Below, in pieces: positions 9,791 to 18,131 of a stretch of 21,094 nucleotides of DNA. How positions within the stretch are numbered: the first letter of the stretch is position 1; each line of letters begins with the position of its first letter. The DNA comes from Fomitopsis serialis. Its lineage: Eukaryota > Basidiomycota > Agaricomycetes > Polyporales > Fomitopsidaceae. The notes below the pieces were generated by a model. It saw nothing but the letters and a program-made list of their open reading frames with translations. It ran no database searches and was not told the DNA's origin. The DNA lies in the NCBI RefSeq assembly GCF_022376445.1, contig NW_025955551.1, positions 1 through 21,094 of the forward strand, given 5' to 3'. A program made the position numbers and the translations under genes.

Positions 9791-11351
9791 CTTTGTGAAC
9801 TCCCCGCCATTCTCGCCCACTCGCTTGCCCTTCTGGACGCCCGCCCGCCCATCCTACCGCCTCTACCGCCCTCGAACTTGCCTGGCAACGTTGGCCATCG
9901 ACGCACACACTATGCGCTACCCTTCCACACACATACACACGTGGCCCATCCTTTCGCGAGCGCCAGCCCGACCAGCCTTTACGACTCGCGCGCTCACACT
10001 CCACTCCCTTCCCCTCGTTTAACGAGCGCCGCTACGCACCGCAGTGGTCTCGTCGACCGCACGTCCCCCGCGCCCGGCCCATTCATATATTCCTCCACCT
10101 GCTTTGCCGGCTACCGCAGCCCCCACAAATCGGCGAGTCTCCCAGGCCCCTCGTCCTCCCTCTACGTCGTACCCCGCACTCTCCCGACCCTCACCAGTGC
10201 CCACACGCGCAGGGTTGTGCACTTGCGCGCCCGCCTCGCCCTCCAGCCGCTGTTGGACCCACCGACCATCCCTGAAGATCGCCCTCCCACTCCGCTATCC
10301 CCCACCCTCAGAACAGCGGGTGCTGTGCGGCGTCGCCCCGCTTGTATGACTCCACCGTCCACCTTCCGTCCCCCGCTTTCGCCGTCGCAGCCGGCCAGCC
10401 CCGTGAGTCTGCGACTCAGCCTCCCCGTCCTTCCCCTCCAACTACTACCTGGCCTCTCTCGGCTGCTCCATGCGTAGGAGCGTGCCGTCGGCACACCCCG
10501 CCAACCTCAGCTGCCAACCTCGGCTGGACCTGCCGCCCGCTCGCCAAGCCTGCCAGTCCCCTGTCAATCCCCACTGCCATTCCGCCGTCTATCATCGTCC
10601 AAACGGCGTGGCCCTCTGTATCGTCAACGCACACACCGGCTGCCATCTTCCGTGCCCACGCGGCCCTCTTCCTCAATCGCCAGCTTGCACGGCAGGTCGT
10701 TGTGGGTTGGCGACTCACACCGGCCCTCTCATTCTTCCTACCGCCTACAACGGCCCTTGGAGCTGCCCTATGCGTAGGGGTGCATCATTCACGCACTCCT
10801 TCGTGCACCGACCTCTCCCACCAGCTGCTGTTAGACCCGCGCGCCTGCTCGCCAAGCCCATCATCCTACCCGTCAATCCTACGCTCATCCTGCCATCTCC
10901 TGCACTCGGAACAAGCGGGGTGGTATGAGCCATCGAGGCAGACGACTCGCTCTCCCTTTCAAAGCCTATCCGCCCTATTTCCGCCACTGTGTCGACGACG
11001 AAGACCTCCCACAGGCTACCCTCCTTCAACCGACGAGCCCCATCTCCCACCTAAATACATCGCGGGCGGTGTGAGTCATCGACTCACACCGGACCTCTCC
11101 TCCCTCTCTCCATCCTCTGCTCGCCTGGTACCGGCCCCTCTCCGACGGCCTGTGCGTATGTTTGCGCGATCGGGACACCTCGCACCCTGTGTCCCCACCC
11201 TTCTGACGCTCTGACAGCCCTTGTCAACCACGCCTGTTGACACGCCCGCCCGCCTGTTCCCAACATGCTCGTGTGTCGAGCAGGTCGCAGTGGTTGGGTG
11301 CGCCCGCGCAACAAGCCCGACGTTACGCGTGCTGGGTGAGAACAGGGTATT
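9791..11351 (+). repeat. Pyrimidine-rich hairpin array A6b (one of the longest)
   Basis: This stretch contains GTGCC/GGCAC at 10482-10494 and a perfect 11-bp stem CGGTGTGAGTC/GACTCACACCG at 11067-11091. It also has weaker GTATCGTCAACGCACAC (about 10618) and GGTGCATCATTCACGCAC (about 10778) hairpins. The monomer phrase CTCGCCAAGCC followed by CCATC and CCGTC recurs at about 10542 and 10851. A 290-residue open frame (10342-11214) crosses it, but its composition (Pro/Ser/Arg/His) and lack of conservation in the parallel array A7 argue against a gene. Confidence 0.7.
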
Positions 11352-11672
11352 TACCCGCGATCGCGCCGCGGCGCGATCGCGGGTAGGGTACACTATATTG
11401 ACAGCCTCTCAGAACAGTTTTTACTACCCGCGTTCGCGCCATGACGCGAACGCGGGTATGTTGACTGCTCCGAGCGGTGCATATTTGGTATGTTTTCTAC
11501 CCGCGTTCGCGCCGCAGCGCGAACGCGGGTAGAGACACAGTCTCGAGAGCTACTTCCCCATGCTCTTGTACCCGTGTTCGCACTGCAGCGCGAACGCGGG
11601 TAGAGACAGTCTCAAGAGCTATTTCCGCATGTTATTCTACCCGCGTTCGCGCCTGTGGCGCGAACGCGGGTA
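11352..11672. repeat. Palindrome cluster P8 (5 copies)
   Basis: Copies at 11352-11385, 11425-11458, 11498-11531, 11569-11602 and 11638-11672. The first is a perfect 34-bp palindrome: core GATC/GATC with centre CCGCGG reads identically on both strands. Later spacers carry the CAGTCTCGAGAGCTACTTC motif also seen in P2. Confidence 0.94.
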
Positions 11673-12137
11673 GAACACAATTCTGCGTCTACCTACTGTT
11701 CCTGTAGCAGACATGTTGTATTTGATTTGGAGTCGGTACAGTGCGAAATGGATATGGATTAGTAACGTAGCGTGCGGGGGCTGCACAGCCCAAAATGAAG
11801 CTCTGGGATAGTACTTCGGTGAGACCCGCTCAGCCACCGGCGGGCGCTCACGCAATCCACTCGCACTACCATCTCCCGCCTCCTCCCTCCCTCTCTTTCG
11901 CGTCCAGCAGGCCAACCGTGCCCTAATATTCTGAGCCCTTACACGACGCACCTCGTCAAGGAATGCCCCGCCCCGCGCGCCCAATTGGCGTGCGGGAAGG
12001 TCGCTTCAACGAACATGGCCCGGCCAGCAAGAGCCGGGCCGTCTCCTACGTCCAAAGACGTAGCGCACTGGCACGGTGGATCGATTGGAGGAGCGGGAGG
12101 AAGAGCAGAGGAACGGGCTACAAGGTAAGTAGCCCGT
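11673..12137 (+). repeat. AT-rich linker and head module H8 (best-preserved hairpin trio)
   Basis: After a linker (GTAGCAGACATGTTG, GTACAGTGCGAAATGGATA) comes CAGCCACCGGCGGGCGCT (11831), then three perfect hairpins within 121 bp. They are GGCCCGGC/GCCGGGCC at 12017-12024/12033-12040, CTACGTC/GACGTAG at 12046-12052/12057-12063, and ACGGGCTAC/GTAGCCCGT at 12113-12121/12129-12137 with GTAAGT inside the last loop. A purine-rich tract (about 12075-12112) precedes the third hairpin and pyrimidine-rich sequence follows it. Confidence 0.8.
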
Positions 12138-13109
12138 CATTCCGTCCACCCTGCCATTCCCCGCCAGCATCCGCCTGCCTGCCTGGCCTTCAATCCTAAG
12201 CCCCAGCACTTCAGTCCACCCTCTACTGCCCTCGGACCCGCGCGGTAGTGCCCCCACCCATCCCTTTCTACGCCCATGCGCCCCTCCATCGACTGCCCCT
12301 TCCTGTCCCTCGCCTGTCCGCTACGCTCAAGGATGTGCTATCATCCACACACCTGCCACACGCCCGCCTCGCCCACCAGCCGCTGTTGGACCCGCCGACC
12401 CTCTCGCCATCCGTGATTGATGATCGCACCCGCACTACACTACCCTCGCTCTCGGAATAATAGCAGGTGCTGTGCGTCGTCCACGCACATGCCCTCTCGT
12501 TTGTCTCCACGCCCACCTTCTGTCTCTCGCCTTCGCTATCCCAGCCGGCAAATCCTGTTCCCCTCGCTCCACCTGCCCACCTGCCTCTCTTGGCTGCTCT
12601 GCGCGTAGGAGTTCGCCATCGACGTAACTGGCCGCAAACCTCAGACCCCAACCTCGGCTGGACACGCCGCCCGCTCGCCAAACCTGCCAGTCCCGTCTAT
12701 CCACCCCCCGTCCTGCCATCTACCCATCCTCCAAATGGCACGGCCGTGTGCATCGTCAACGCACACCCCGGCTGTCATTTTCTGTGCCCACCCGGCCCTC
12801 TTCCAACACCGCCAGCTCGCCCGGTACACCATCGCTCTTACGCCCACCCTGCCATCTCCCACGATCATCCAAACAGCAGGGCTGTGTGCGCGGACGATGC
12901 GCACACCCCCGTCTTCCCTTTCGAAGACCACCCGCCCCCTCTCCCTCTCTCCACACTCTGCTCGCCTGGTACCGGCCCGTGCGTATCGGCGCGCGATCGG
13001 AAGAACTCCTCGCAACCTGTGTCCCCGTCCTGCTGACGCTCTGACAGTGGGCGGGTGTGCCCGCGCCACAAGCCCGATTGTTACGCGTGCTGGGTGAGAA
13101 CAGGGTATT
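12138..13109 (+). repeat. Pyrimidine-rich hairpin array A7
   Basis: Clear hairpins lie at 12471-12489 (TGTGCGT/ACGCACA, 5-nt loop), 12746-12766 (GTGTGC/GCACAC, 9-nt loop) and 12884-12906 (GTGTGCG/CGCACAC, 9-nt loop). The last two are about 138 bp apart, with a weaker candidate near 12608 at the same interval. The right end (about 12940-13100) closely matches the right end of A6b (about 11100-11345), including CTCGCCTGGTACCGGCCC and CTGACGCTCTGACAG. Confidence 0.72.
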
Positions 13110-13363
13110 TAACGCGCGATCGCGCACGATCGTGGGTAGGGTACATTATACTGACAGTCTCTCAGAACAGTGTTTTTTTTTTTACCCGCGTTCGCGCCAT
13201 TACGCAAACGCGGGTAGGTTGACTGTTCTGAGCAGTGAAGCATCTGGTATATTTTCTACCCGCGTTCGCGCTGTGACGCGAACGCGGGTAGGTTGACTGT
13301 TCCGGGCGGTGAACATTCGGTATGTTTTCTACCCGCGTTCGCGCTGTGATGCGAACACGGGTA
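13110..13363. repeat. Palindrome cluster P9 (4 copies)
   Basis: The first copy (13110-13138) has lost part of its centre and outer arm. Copies at 13183-13216, 13257-13290 and 13330-13363 follow at 74- and 73-bp intervals. An 11-base T run (13173-13183) abuts the second copy and is not seen in sister clusters; it could be slippage or an assembly error. Confidence 0.9.
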
Positions 13364-13759
13364 CGTTCGTTGACCTACCTCGGTCGTACCTGGGTGAGTT
13401 TGGGCTCGTTGCGCCCACCCGCTATCCTCGCTGTCCTCGTTGCTCACTCGTGCTTGCCCGTCCCCCCTCCTCTCGCGTACTCTGTTCGCCGGCCGTGTTT
13501 GCGTGCTGGGCAGTTGCCCAACGCGCTCGCGATCGACGTGCGCATCGACACGCTTCACCTCGCTGAGATGCCCACAATCTGCTCGCTGTCCGCGTGCCTC
13601 CCGTCCCCGCCTGCGATCTGCCCTCGTCGCTGTTCTCGCGGCCATCTTTGCTGTGTGTACTCGCCGTTGCTGTGTCTGCGGTGTTCACGCATGGTCGCAC
13701 CTGAGACCATGCCGAAGGGTCCAGTTGTAAATGATCCTCAACTTCGTTACATGTGTACA
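13364..13759 (+). repeat. Linker block T, copy 3
   Basis: This corresponds to 8140-8489 and, in its first part, 6236-6535. Shared text includes CGCTCGTTGCGCCCACCCGC, TCCTCGCTGTCCTCGT, GGGCAGTTGCCCAACGCGCT, CGTGCGCATCGA and CGCATGGTCGCACCTGA. It leads into P10 just as copy 2 leads into P7. Confidence 0.75.
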
Positions 13760-13886
13760 GAGTGTATGCTTACCCGCCATTGCGCCACGACGTGATTGCG
13801 GGTAAGCATACACTCCATAATTGCACGGACTGCCCTCTGCGGCCCGTACCTGCAATGGCATCACAGCCCAATTGCGGATGAATCTG
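13760..13886. repeat. Palindrome cluster P10 with an 18-bp extended arm
   Basis: At 13760-13777 and 13798-13815 the arms GAGTGTATGCTTACCCGC and GCGGGTAAGCATACACTC are perfectly complementary. This extends the usual palindrome outward by 11 bp per side. The inner portion pairs further with one mismatch and two G-T pairs. A second, decayed copy lies at about 13847-13880. Confidence 0.9.
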
Positions 13887-14389
13887 GCAAGTCGAAGCGC
13901 CTGCTGATCACCCGCCGGATCGCAGAGTCGACCTACCCAGGCGAGCGTTCGGTGCCCGCTTAGCCCACTTCGGCTGTACGTCTACGACATACAGCCGCCA
14001 TGCCCTCCGCATACGGCGTCCACACGGCGTTCATCGTCGACGTGCGGCGACGGGGTGGGCGAGATCGTCTCAGCCACCCACTCAACTACCGACGGGCGCT
14101 CACACGATCGTCCCCTTCAAGTTCCACCGCCATGTCCTTCCTATCCCGAGTCGTCCCCGCCTCCCTCTCTCGTCCCACCAGGCCTCCGTACCCCACCGCC
14201 AAGCCCGCTGCACACCCCGGTCATGAAAGCAAGGCCCCGCCGGAGCAAACACCCGCGGGATCACGACGTCGCCCGGCTACCAAGAGCTGGACTGCGAGAC
14301 ACGCCCAGTGGCGGCTCGTGTTCGATGGAGGAGGACCAGGAGAGGGTTTAGAGAGACGAGAGGGAGGGGCTACCAGGTAAGTAGCCCTT
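13887..14389 (+). repeat. Head module H9
   Basis: Landmarks: TGGCAAGTCGAAGCGCC (about 13889), a hairpin CGGCTGTA/TACAGCCG at 13971-13978/13990-13997 at the place of the 401-419 hairpin in H1, a GTCGACGTGCGGCGACGG box (about 14036), and ACCGACGGGCGCTCAC (about 14087). The CTACGTC hairpin is degraded here. It ends with a purine tract and a 7-bp terminal stem at 14367-14373/14381-14387 with GTAAGT in the loop. Confidence 0.74.
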
Positions 14390-15567
14390 TGTTTCGCCCA
14401 CCCCGCCGTTCCCTCCCCGCCCGCTCGCAAATCCTGCAGGCCACACCCAGGTCTACCTCCACCGCTTCACCCCGCCAGCTACGCCCCTCGAACGAGCGGG
14501 GGGGGGGGGTGCATCGTCAACTCGCACGCCCGCGGTGTCCGCTTCCATGACACCACGCCTCTGCGACACCCCCTACATCGCCCACCAGCTCGGTGTGAGT
14601 CGCAGACTCACATCGCCCTCCCACTCGCTTGCCTGACCCGTCCCTGCCCTTCACAGGTACCCATTCGCGTAGGGGTGCGCCCAACGGAGCACCCGCTTCG
14701 CAAGGACACCGCCAGTCAGCCCCACTAGACCTACCCGCCCGCTCGCTCAGACTGCCTGCCCGCTCGCCAAGGACGCCTACCTGCCGTCGATCCAAGCCCC
14801 ACCCCGCCAACTAGCACCCGACGAACGGTGTGTTGGTGTGATTCGCTGACGCACACGCCCCACGTGTCCGCCTTCTACGCCCACCAAGCTTCTGCGCCAG
14901 CCACTAAACCGCCTGTCAGGCCGATGTGAGTCAGGGACTCACACCGGCCTGTCACCTTCCCAATCACGCTTGCCAGACCCCTCCCCTCCCCTTACAACTG
15001 CCCTACGCGGAGGGGTGCGTCCAACATCGCACCCCCTATGCTCGGACCTCGCCTGCCGACCCCGTTGGAGCCCCCCGCCTGCCCATCGAGCCCGCCCGCC
15101 CGCTGTCAATCCCCGCCCATCATCTACCACCCAATGAATAATGCGACGGTGTGTGTCGCCGACGCACAGCCCCGCTCATCCGCTTCCATGCCCACCACGT
15201 GCGTCCTACCACGCATCGCCGTCGTACGCTACACAGGCCCCTTGCCCTCCCCGACGCTACCCGCCTCTCACGGCTGCCACTTGTGTAGTGTTATGCCGTT
15301 AGGGCACCTGCCATGCGCTCATCTCACACACCCGCCCGCTTGTTGGACCCGCCCGCCTGCTCGTTGTGTCCACCCTTCCGCTCGTTGACCCCCATCCTCT
15401 TGCCGTCCATTACGATTCCGAGCCCACCCCGCCGATCTACCACCCAAGGAACAGTGCGACGGCATGCAGTGTGGATGCACATGACCCATTTGTCCGCTTT
15501 CACCACTCTCGCTTACCGGACCTCTCCCCACTGCGAACACGGTCTCCAACGCACTTATGTGTTAATC
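14390..15567 (+). repeat. Pyrimidine-rich hairpin array A8
   Basis: This is the densest set of clear hairpins. TGTGAGTC/GACTCACA occurs at 14594-14612 and again at 14925-14943, where the stem continues outward as GGCCG/CGGCC (14919-14949, one mismatch). GGGTGC/GCACCC is at 14673-14694, GGGGTGCG/CGCACCCC at 15012-15035, and a G-T-containing stem is near 15151-15167. A 12-base G run lies at 14498-14509. No protein gene is supported. Confidence 0.73.
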
Positions 15568-15820
15568 TACCCGTGTTTGCGCTGTGGCGCGAATGCGGGC
15601 AGGGCACGCTGTGTCGAAGGGGTATGGATCTGTGTGTTCTCTACCCTCGTTCGCGCCGTGACGCGAATGCGGGTAGGGTACACTGTCCTGGTACATAATT
15701 TGCTGTGTTTTCTACCCGTGTTCGCGCCGTGACGCGAATGCGGGTAGGATACACTGTTCTGAGGGGGATTGGTTCCGTACGTTCTCTACCCGCGTTCGCG
15801 CCGCGACGCGAACACGGGTA
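15568..15820. repeat. Palindrome cluster P11 (4 copies)
   Basis: Copies at 15568-15601, 15642-15675, 15713-15746 and 15787-15820, spaced 71-74 bp. Spacers contain TACACTGTCCTGG, TACACTGTTCTGAG and TGTACTGTTCCGAG, the same family of spacer text as P6, P8 and P9. Several arms carry mismatches (for example GTTC opposite GAAT). Confidence 0.92.
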
Positions 15821-15915
15821 CGATGTACTGTTCCGAGAAGCTTTGGGAGTATTATGTGTGTATCAGGTGTTGGAACATGCAATCTGTATTTATAGGGCAT
15901 TTTCAACCAATGTTC

Positions 15916-15936
15916 GGGGTCAGGGCGGGGTCAGGG
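15916..15936 (+). other. Predicted G-quadruplex motif, copy A
   Basis: Two tandem GGGGTCAGGGC units give four G runs of 4, 3, 4 and 3 separated by 3, 1 and 3 bases, which fits the standard G-quadruplex pattern. The same motif stands at 18160-18180. Confidence 0.6.
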
Positions 15937-16121
15937 CGAGGGTTTCACAAAAAACTGGACCTCTGCGCATGGGGAACACCCAACAATTTCCTGTTTCCTT
16001 ACCCGCACTTGTGCTACAGCGCAGAGGCGTGTAAATAGATGGATTGTAACTCTACACAACAAACTAACACAGTACAGTAATAATATAGCTACATCAATGA
16101 TCCATGCGTCACTCATGCACT

Positions 16122-16757
16122 TACAGTAATGTACCGGTCCTTGAAACACTCAAATCTTTCTTGGCCTACCACATCCATTGAACATGTCGTACCCAAGATC
16201 AGACCACATATACGTTTTGTATCACTCTGTATGAGTATATAAATTATTCTACATTCTTATCCATGCAGAGGCTCTGTGACAGCACGGAGATCAGTTCAAA
16301 ATTCTCTAATCGGTGGCGGGACCAGTCCTTGAAACACCTGCCTAAAATGGCAATTTTTGTGAGTGCATGTCAATGCTTCGGCAGCTATGCAGTCATATTC
16401 ATCGCAAATAATACTGCTCAGTCGGGCCAGTGAAGATGAAGGAATGTATAGTGATTGCTCTGAACTTCCTGGTGATAGCTCATAATCGCCAGTGCAAGGG
16501 ATTTCGTACAATGTCTGGTTGATATAAGCGCCGCTTACCATATCAGGCAACAGAATGTCGTGAAACACGAGTTTCAGGTTTCTCGACACGCTGTATGGGC
16601 TTCTGTGCTCGTACCATTGAACTGAATATCTAGGAGATGTGATAAAGTGTCATTCTATTTATCATGATTTTTTGGGGCCTCAGAGGTTCAGTGAAAATGA
16701 GTGAAGTCGATTTGTTTCAAGGACCGGTTGTGTTTCAAGGACCGGTACATTACTCTA
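16122..16757. mobile_element. 632-bp Tc1/mariner-like non-autonomous element (MITE) with TA duplication
   Basis: The element spans 16124-16755. Perfect 24-bp inverted repeats lie at 16125-16148 and 16731-16754 (left end AGTAATGTACCGGTCCTTG...). TA dinucleotides at 16122-16123 and 16756-16757 form the target duplication. The homologous segment 18132-18632 has the unoccupied site at about 18420 (CACTTACTACCGAATACC), which equals the flanks here joined through a single TA apart from one C/T difference. Extra partial copies of the end sequence occur inside at about 16320-16334 and 16713-16728. The interior is AT-rich and encodes no recognisable transposase, so it would need one supplied in trans. 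TA targets and inverted ends of this kind are known for the Tc1/mariner (including Fot1/pogo) superfamily. Confidence 0.85.
16296..16589 (-). other. 97-residue open frame inside the MITE (doubtful gene)
   Basis: The frame reads MSRNLKLVFHDILLPDM at its start and ends in PPPIREF. Its composition is more protein-like than the GC-rich frames elsewhere and includes two Cys-x-x-x-x-Cys-like spacings near the C terminus (CTHKNC). I recognise no family. Its end overlaps an internal copy of the element's terminal repeat, so it may be a remnant exon of a larger ancestral element, captured host sequence, or chance. Confidence 0.25.
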
Positions 16758-16968
16758 CTACTGAATACCCATTTTGTAGGGGTATTTTACCCCTTTTGTG
16801 CTGCCCACATATGAGTGGCGGTAAGGAAGCTTACAAATCAGTCATTTACCCGCACTTGTGCAGACGGCGCCAATGCGGGTAATGACACACTAACTATGTG
16901 ACACGCTACCCGCACTTGCGTCGCCGGCACAAGTGTGGGTAAATAAAGATAGAATTAAAGATGAACAG

Positions 16969-17365
16969 GCATAAACACCTGTAGAGTTCATGCAAGAGAT
17001 CAGGAAGTGAAGGAAAGAGGAATAACAACAGGAACTTGAGAAGGGTAAGCTCTCATTGAATTAAATTTTTATTGCTGAGTCTACATATTTTGATGATAGA
17101 AGAGACATCAGTCTGGAAAGGTCAGTTGAGCCAAGTTGTCAATGCTGTGATTTGACAACCGATACATAAGTCAAGGGGCCCATGCCGCAAATACAGAAAG
17201 AGTGGACATGATAAGATTATATAGATCACAAGTGACGAACAACAGCAAAATAACAAGAACATCGAGTTGGTGTACATACAAGTTAGGTGATGAAAAAATG
17301 ACCACACGACGCTAGCAAGTAACCATGAGGGATGATCGTTGAGTGCGTGAAGGACCATACGTACC
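16969..17365 (-). other. Probable 3' untranslated region of the coiled-coil gene
   Basis: No gene is supported here. On the minus strand, 293 bases beyond the stop codon at 17366-17368, there is AATAAA (17068-17073), a possible polyadenylation signal. A hydrophobic frame (17122-17379) overlaps this region out of frame with the upstream gene and is more likely untranslated sequence. Confidence 0.45.
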
Positions 17366-17974
17366 TCAAACGTCATCACCCCGGCGCAACAACGCCTGAA
17401 CCGTCGCCTTCAGCTCGGTGATTTCGTTCTCGAGTTTGGCAATCCGCTCGTGGTTCTTGCGCACGTCGTCGTGCATGAAGGTCTCGGCGTTATCGATGTC
17501 GTTGGACAGGTCGTGGAGCTCACGCATGTGGATGGCATTGTCCGCGGCCTGCGCTTGCGTCGCGAGGTTGACGATGTTGATGTCGTTCTGCTGCCTTTTC
17601 AAGGCGCAGAGGGCGTGCTCGAGCTCTTCAAACCGCTCGTCAATTCGATCGTCGAGCTGATCAACCTCTGCGTTGACGTAATGCCAGATCAGCTCCAAAC
17701 GTTGCGTCGTCGTGAGGAACCGGGGGCGCGGATGATGGAGGCGCGGATGATGATGGGCAGACGATGCAGACGGCGGTGGTGGAGTCGCCACGCGGGTGCC
17801 TTGCTCGACTGTCATGCGAGGGCTCTTGACGGGCCGTGCAGGTCCCGAGGGTTCCGGCGACACGCTCGCAGGTCTCTTCTGACCGCGCGTGGTGGGTCCT
17901 GGAGTGCCGGTGGTCGTCGCGATCTCCTCCTGGCCTCCGGCGGAGTCCCCACCATTGTTCCCGCCTGTCGAGGG
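17366..17974 (-). CDS. Coiled-coil protein, unknown function (3' exon; start not resolved)
   Basis: An open frame of 202 codons runs from 17974 down to a TGA at 17366-17368. The first ~90 residues are rich in Gly, Ser, Thr and Pro (TTGTPGPTTRGQKRPASVSP, then PPPPSASSAHHHPR) and look disordered. From the TTQRLELIWHYV stretch to the C terminus the sequence is charged, with heptad-like leucines and isoleucines (EVDQLDDRIDERFEELEHAL; RIAKLENEITELKATVQALL), which indicates a coiled coil and likely self-association. The frame is closed upstream by a TAG at 17977-17975 that can serve as an acceptor (CAATTTAG), so a 5' exon is expected. Donor candidates on the minus strand are GTGAGC (about 18035) and GTCAGT (about 18051), but neither gives a clear ATG in phase. 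The first in-frame ATG inside the exon is at 17815. It is transcribed away from the ParB-like gene, with about 1 kb of palindrome-bearing DNA between them. No family is recognised. Confidence 0.65.
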   Translation of the reverse strand, partial: PSTGGNNGGDSAGGQEEIATTTGTPGPTTRGQKRPASVSPEPSGPARPVKSPRMTVEQGTRVATPPPPSASSAHHHPRLHHPRPRFLTTTQRLELIWHYVNAEVDQLDDRIDERFEELEHALCALKRQQNDINIVNLATQAQAADNAIHMRELHDLSNDIDNAETFMHDDVRKNHERIAKLENEITELKATVQALLRRGDDV

Positions 17975-18131
17975 CTAAATTGATTGACAGACGTTTGAGC
18001 GCGACGATCGTCGCTTTCCGGGCAACCAACGTTTGCTCACCGTGGAACTTGACTGACCATCACTGACGCGCGATGCTGAGATCGGCGGACGCGGGTCAAC
18101 TAGATTGAGGATCGATCTATCAGCGCAGACA
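17975..18131 (-). other. 5' region of the coiled-coil gene
   Basis: This interval probably holds the first exon and an intron of the minus-strand gene. Reading minus, an ATG followed directly by GTCAGT, then CACGGTGAGC, then CAATTTAG are visible. I could not fit one combination that gives ATG, donor, acceptor and reading frame together, so the exon is left uncalled. Confidence 0.35.

Larger units (their letters stand above)
15889..16968. repeat. Segmental duplication, copy A (interrupted by a transposon)
   Basis: Apart from the insertion at 16124-16755, this segment matches 18132-18632 throughout. Shared text includes the G-rich start, CACAAAAAACTGGACCTCTG, CACCCAACAATTTCCTG, ACAGTACAGTAATAATATAG and three palindromes (16000-16033, 16847-16881, 16907-16941). 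Copy A has one palindrome-plus-spacer unit (57 bp) fewer than copy B near 16010. Most CpGs that differ between the copies are TpG or CpA in copy A. Confidence 0.9.

Noticed and set aside
10342..11214. A 290-codon open frame on the plus strand in a hairpin array
   Set aside because: Composition is extreme (Pro, Ser, Arg, His, Thr), no domain is visible, and the parallel array at 12138-13109 does not keep the frame. GC-rich, A-poor DNA yields long stop-free frames by chance.
137..15820. Rho-independent terminators
   Set aside because: The GC-rich hairpins are not followed by T runs, and the genome is fungal.
16296..16589. Transposase of the 632-bp element
   Set aside because: The frame is only 97 residues, shows no DDE/D or helix-turn-helix pattern, and overlaps an internal terminal-repeat copy.
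17122..17379. Hydrophobic 85-codon frame on the minus strand
   Set aside because: It overlaps the end of the coiled-coil exon in another frame and lies in probable 3' untranslated sequence containing AATAAA.
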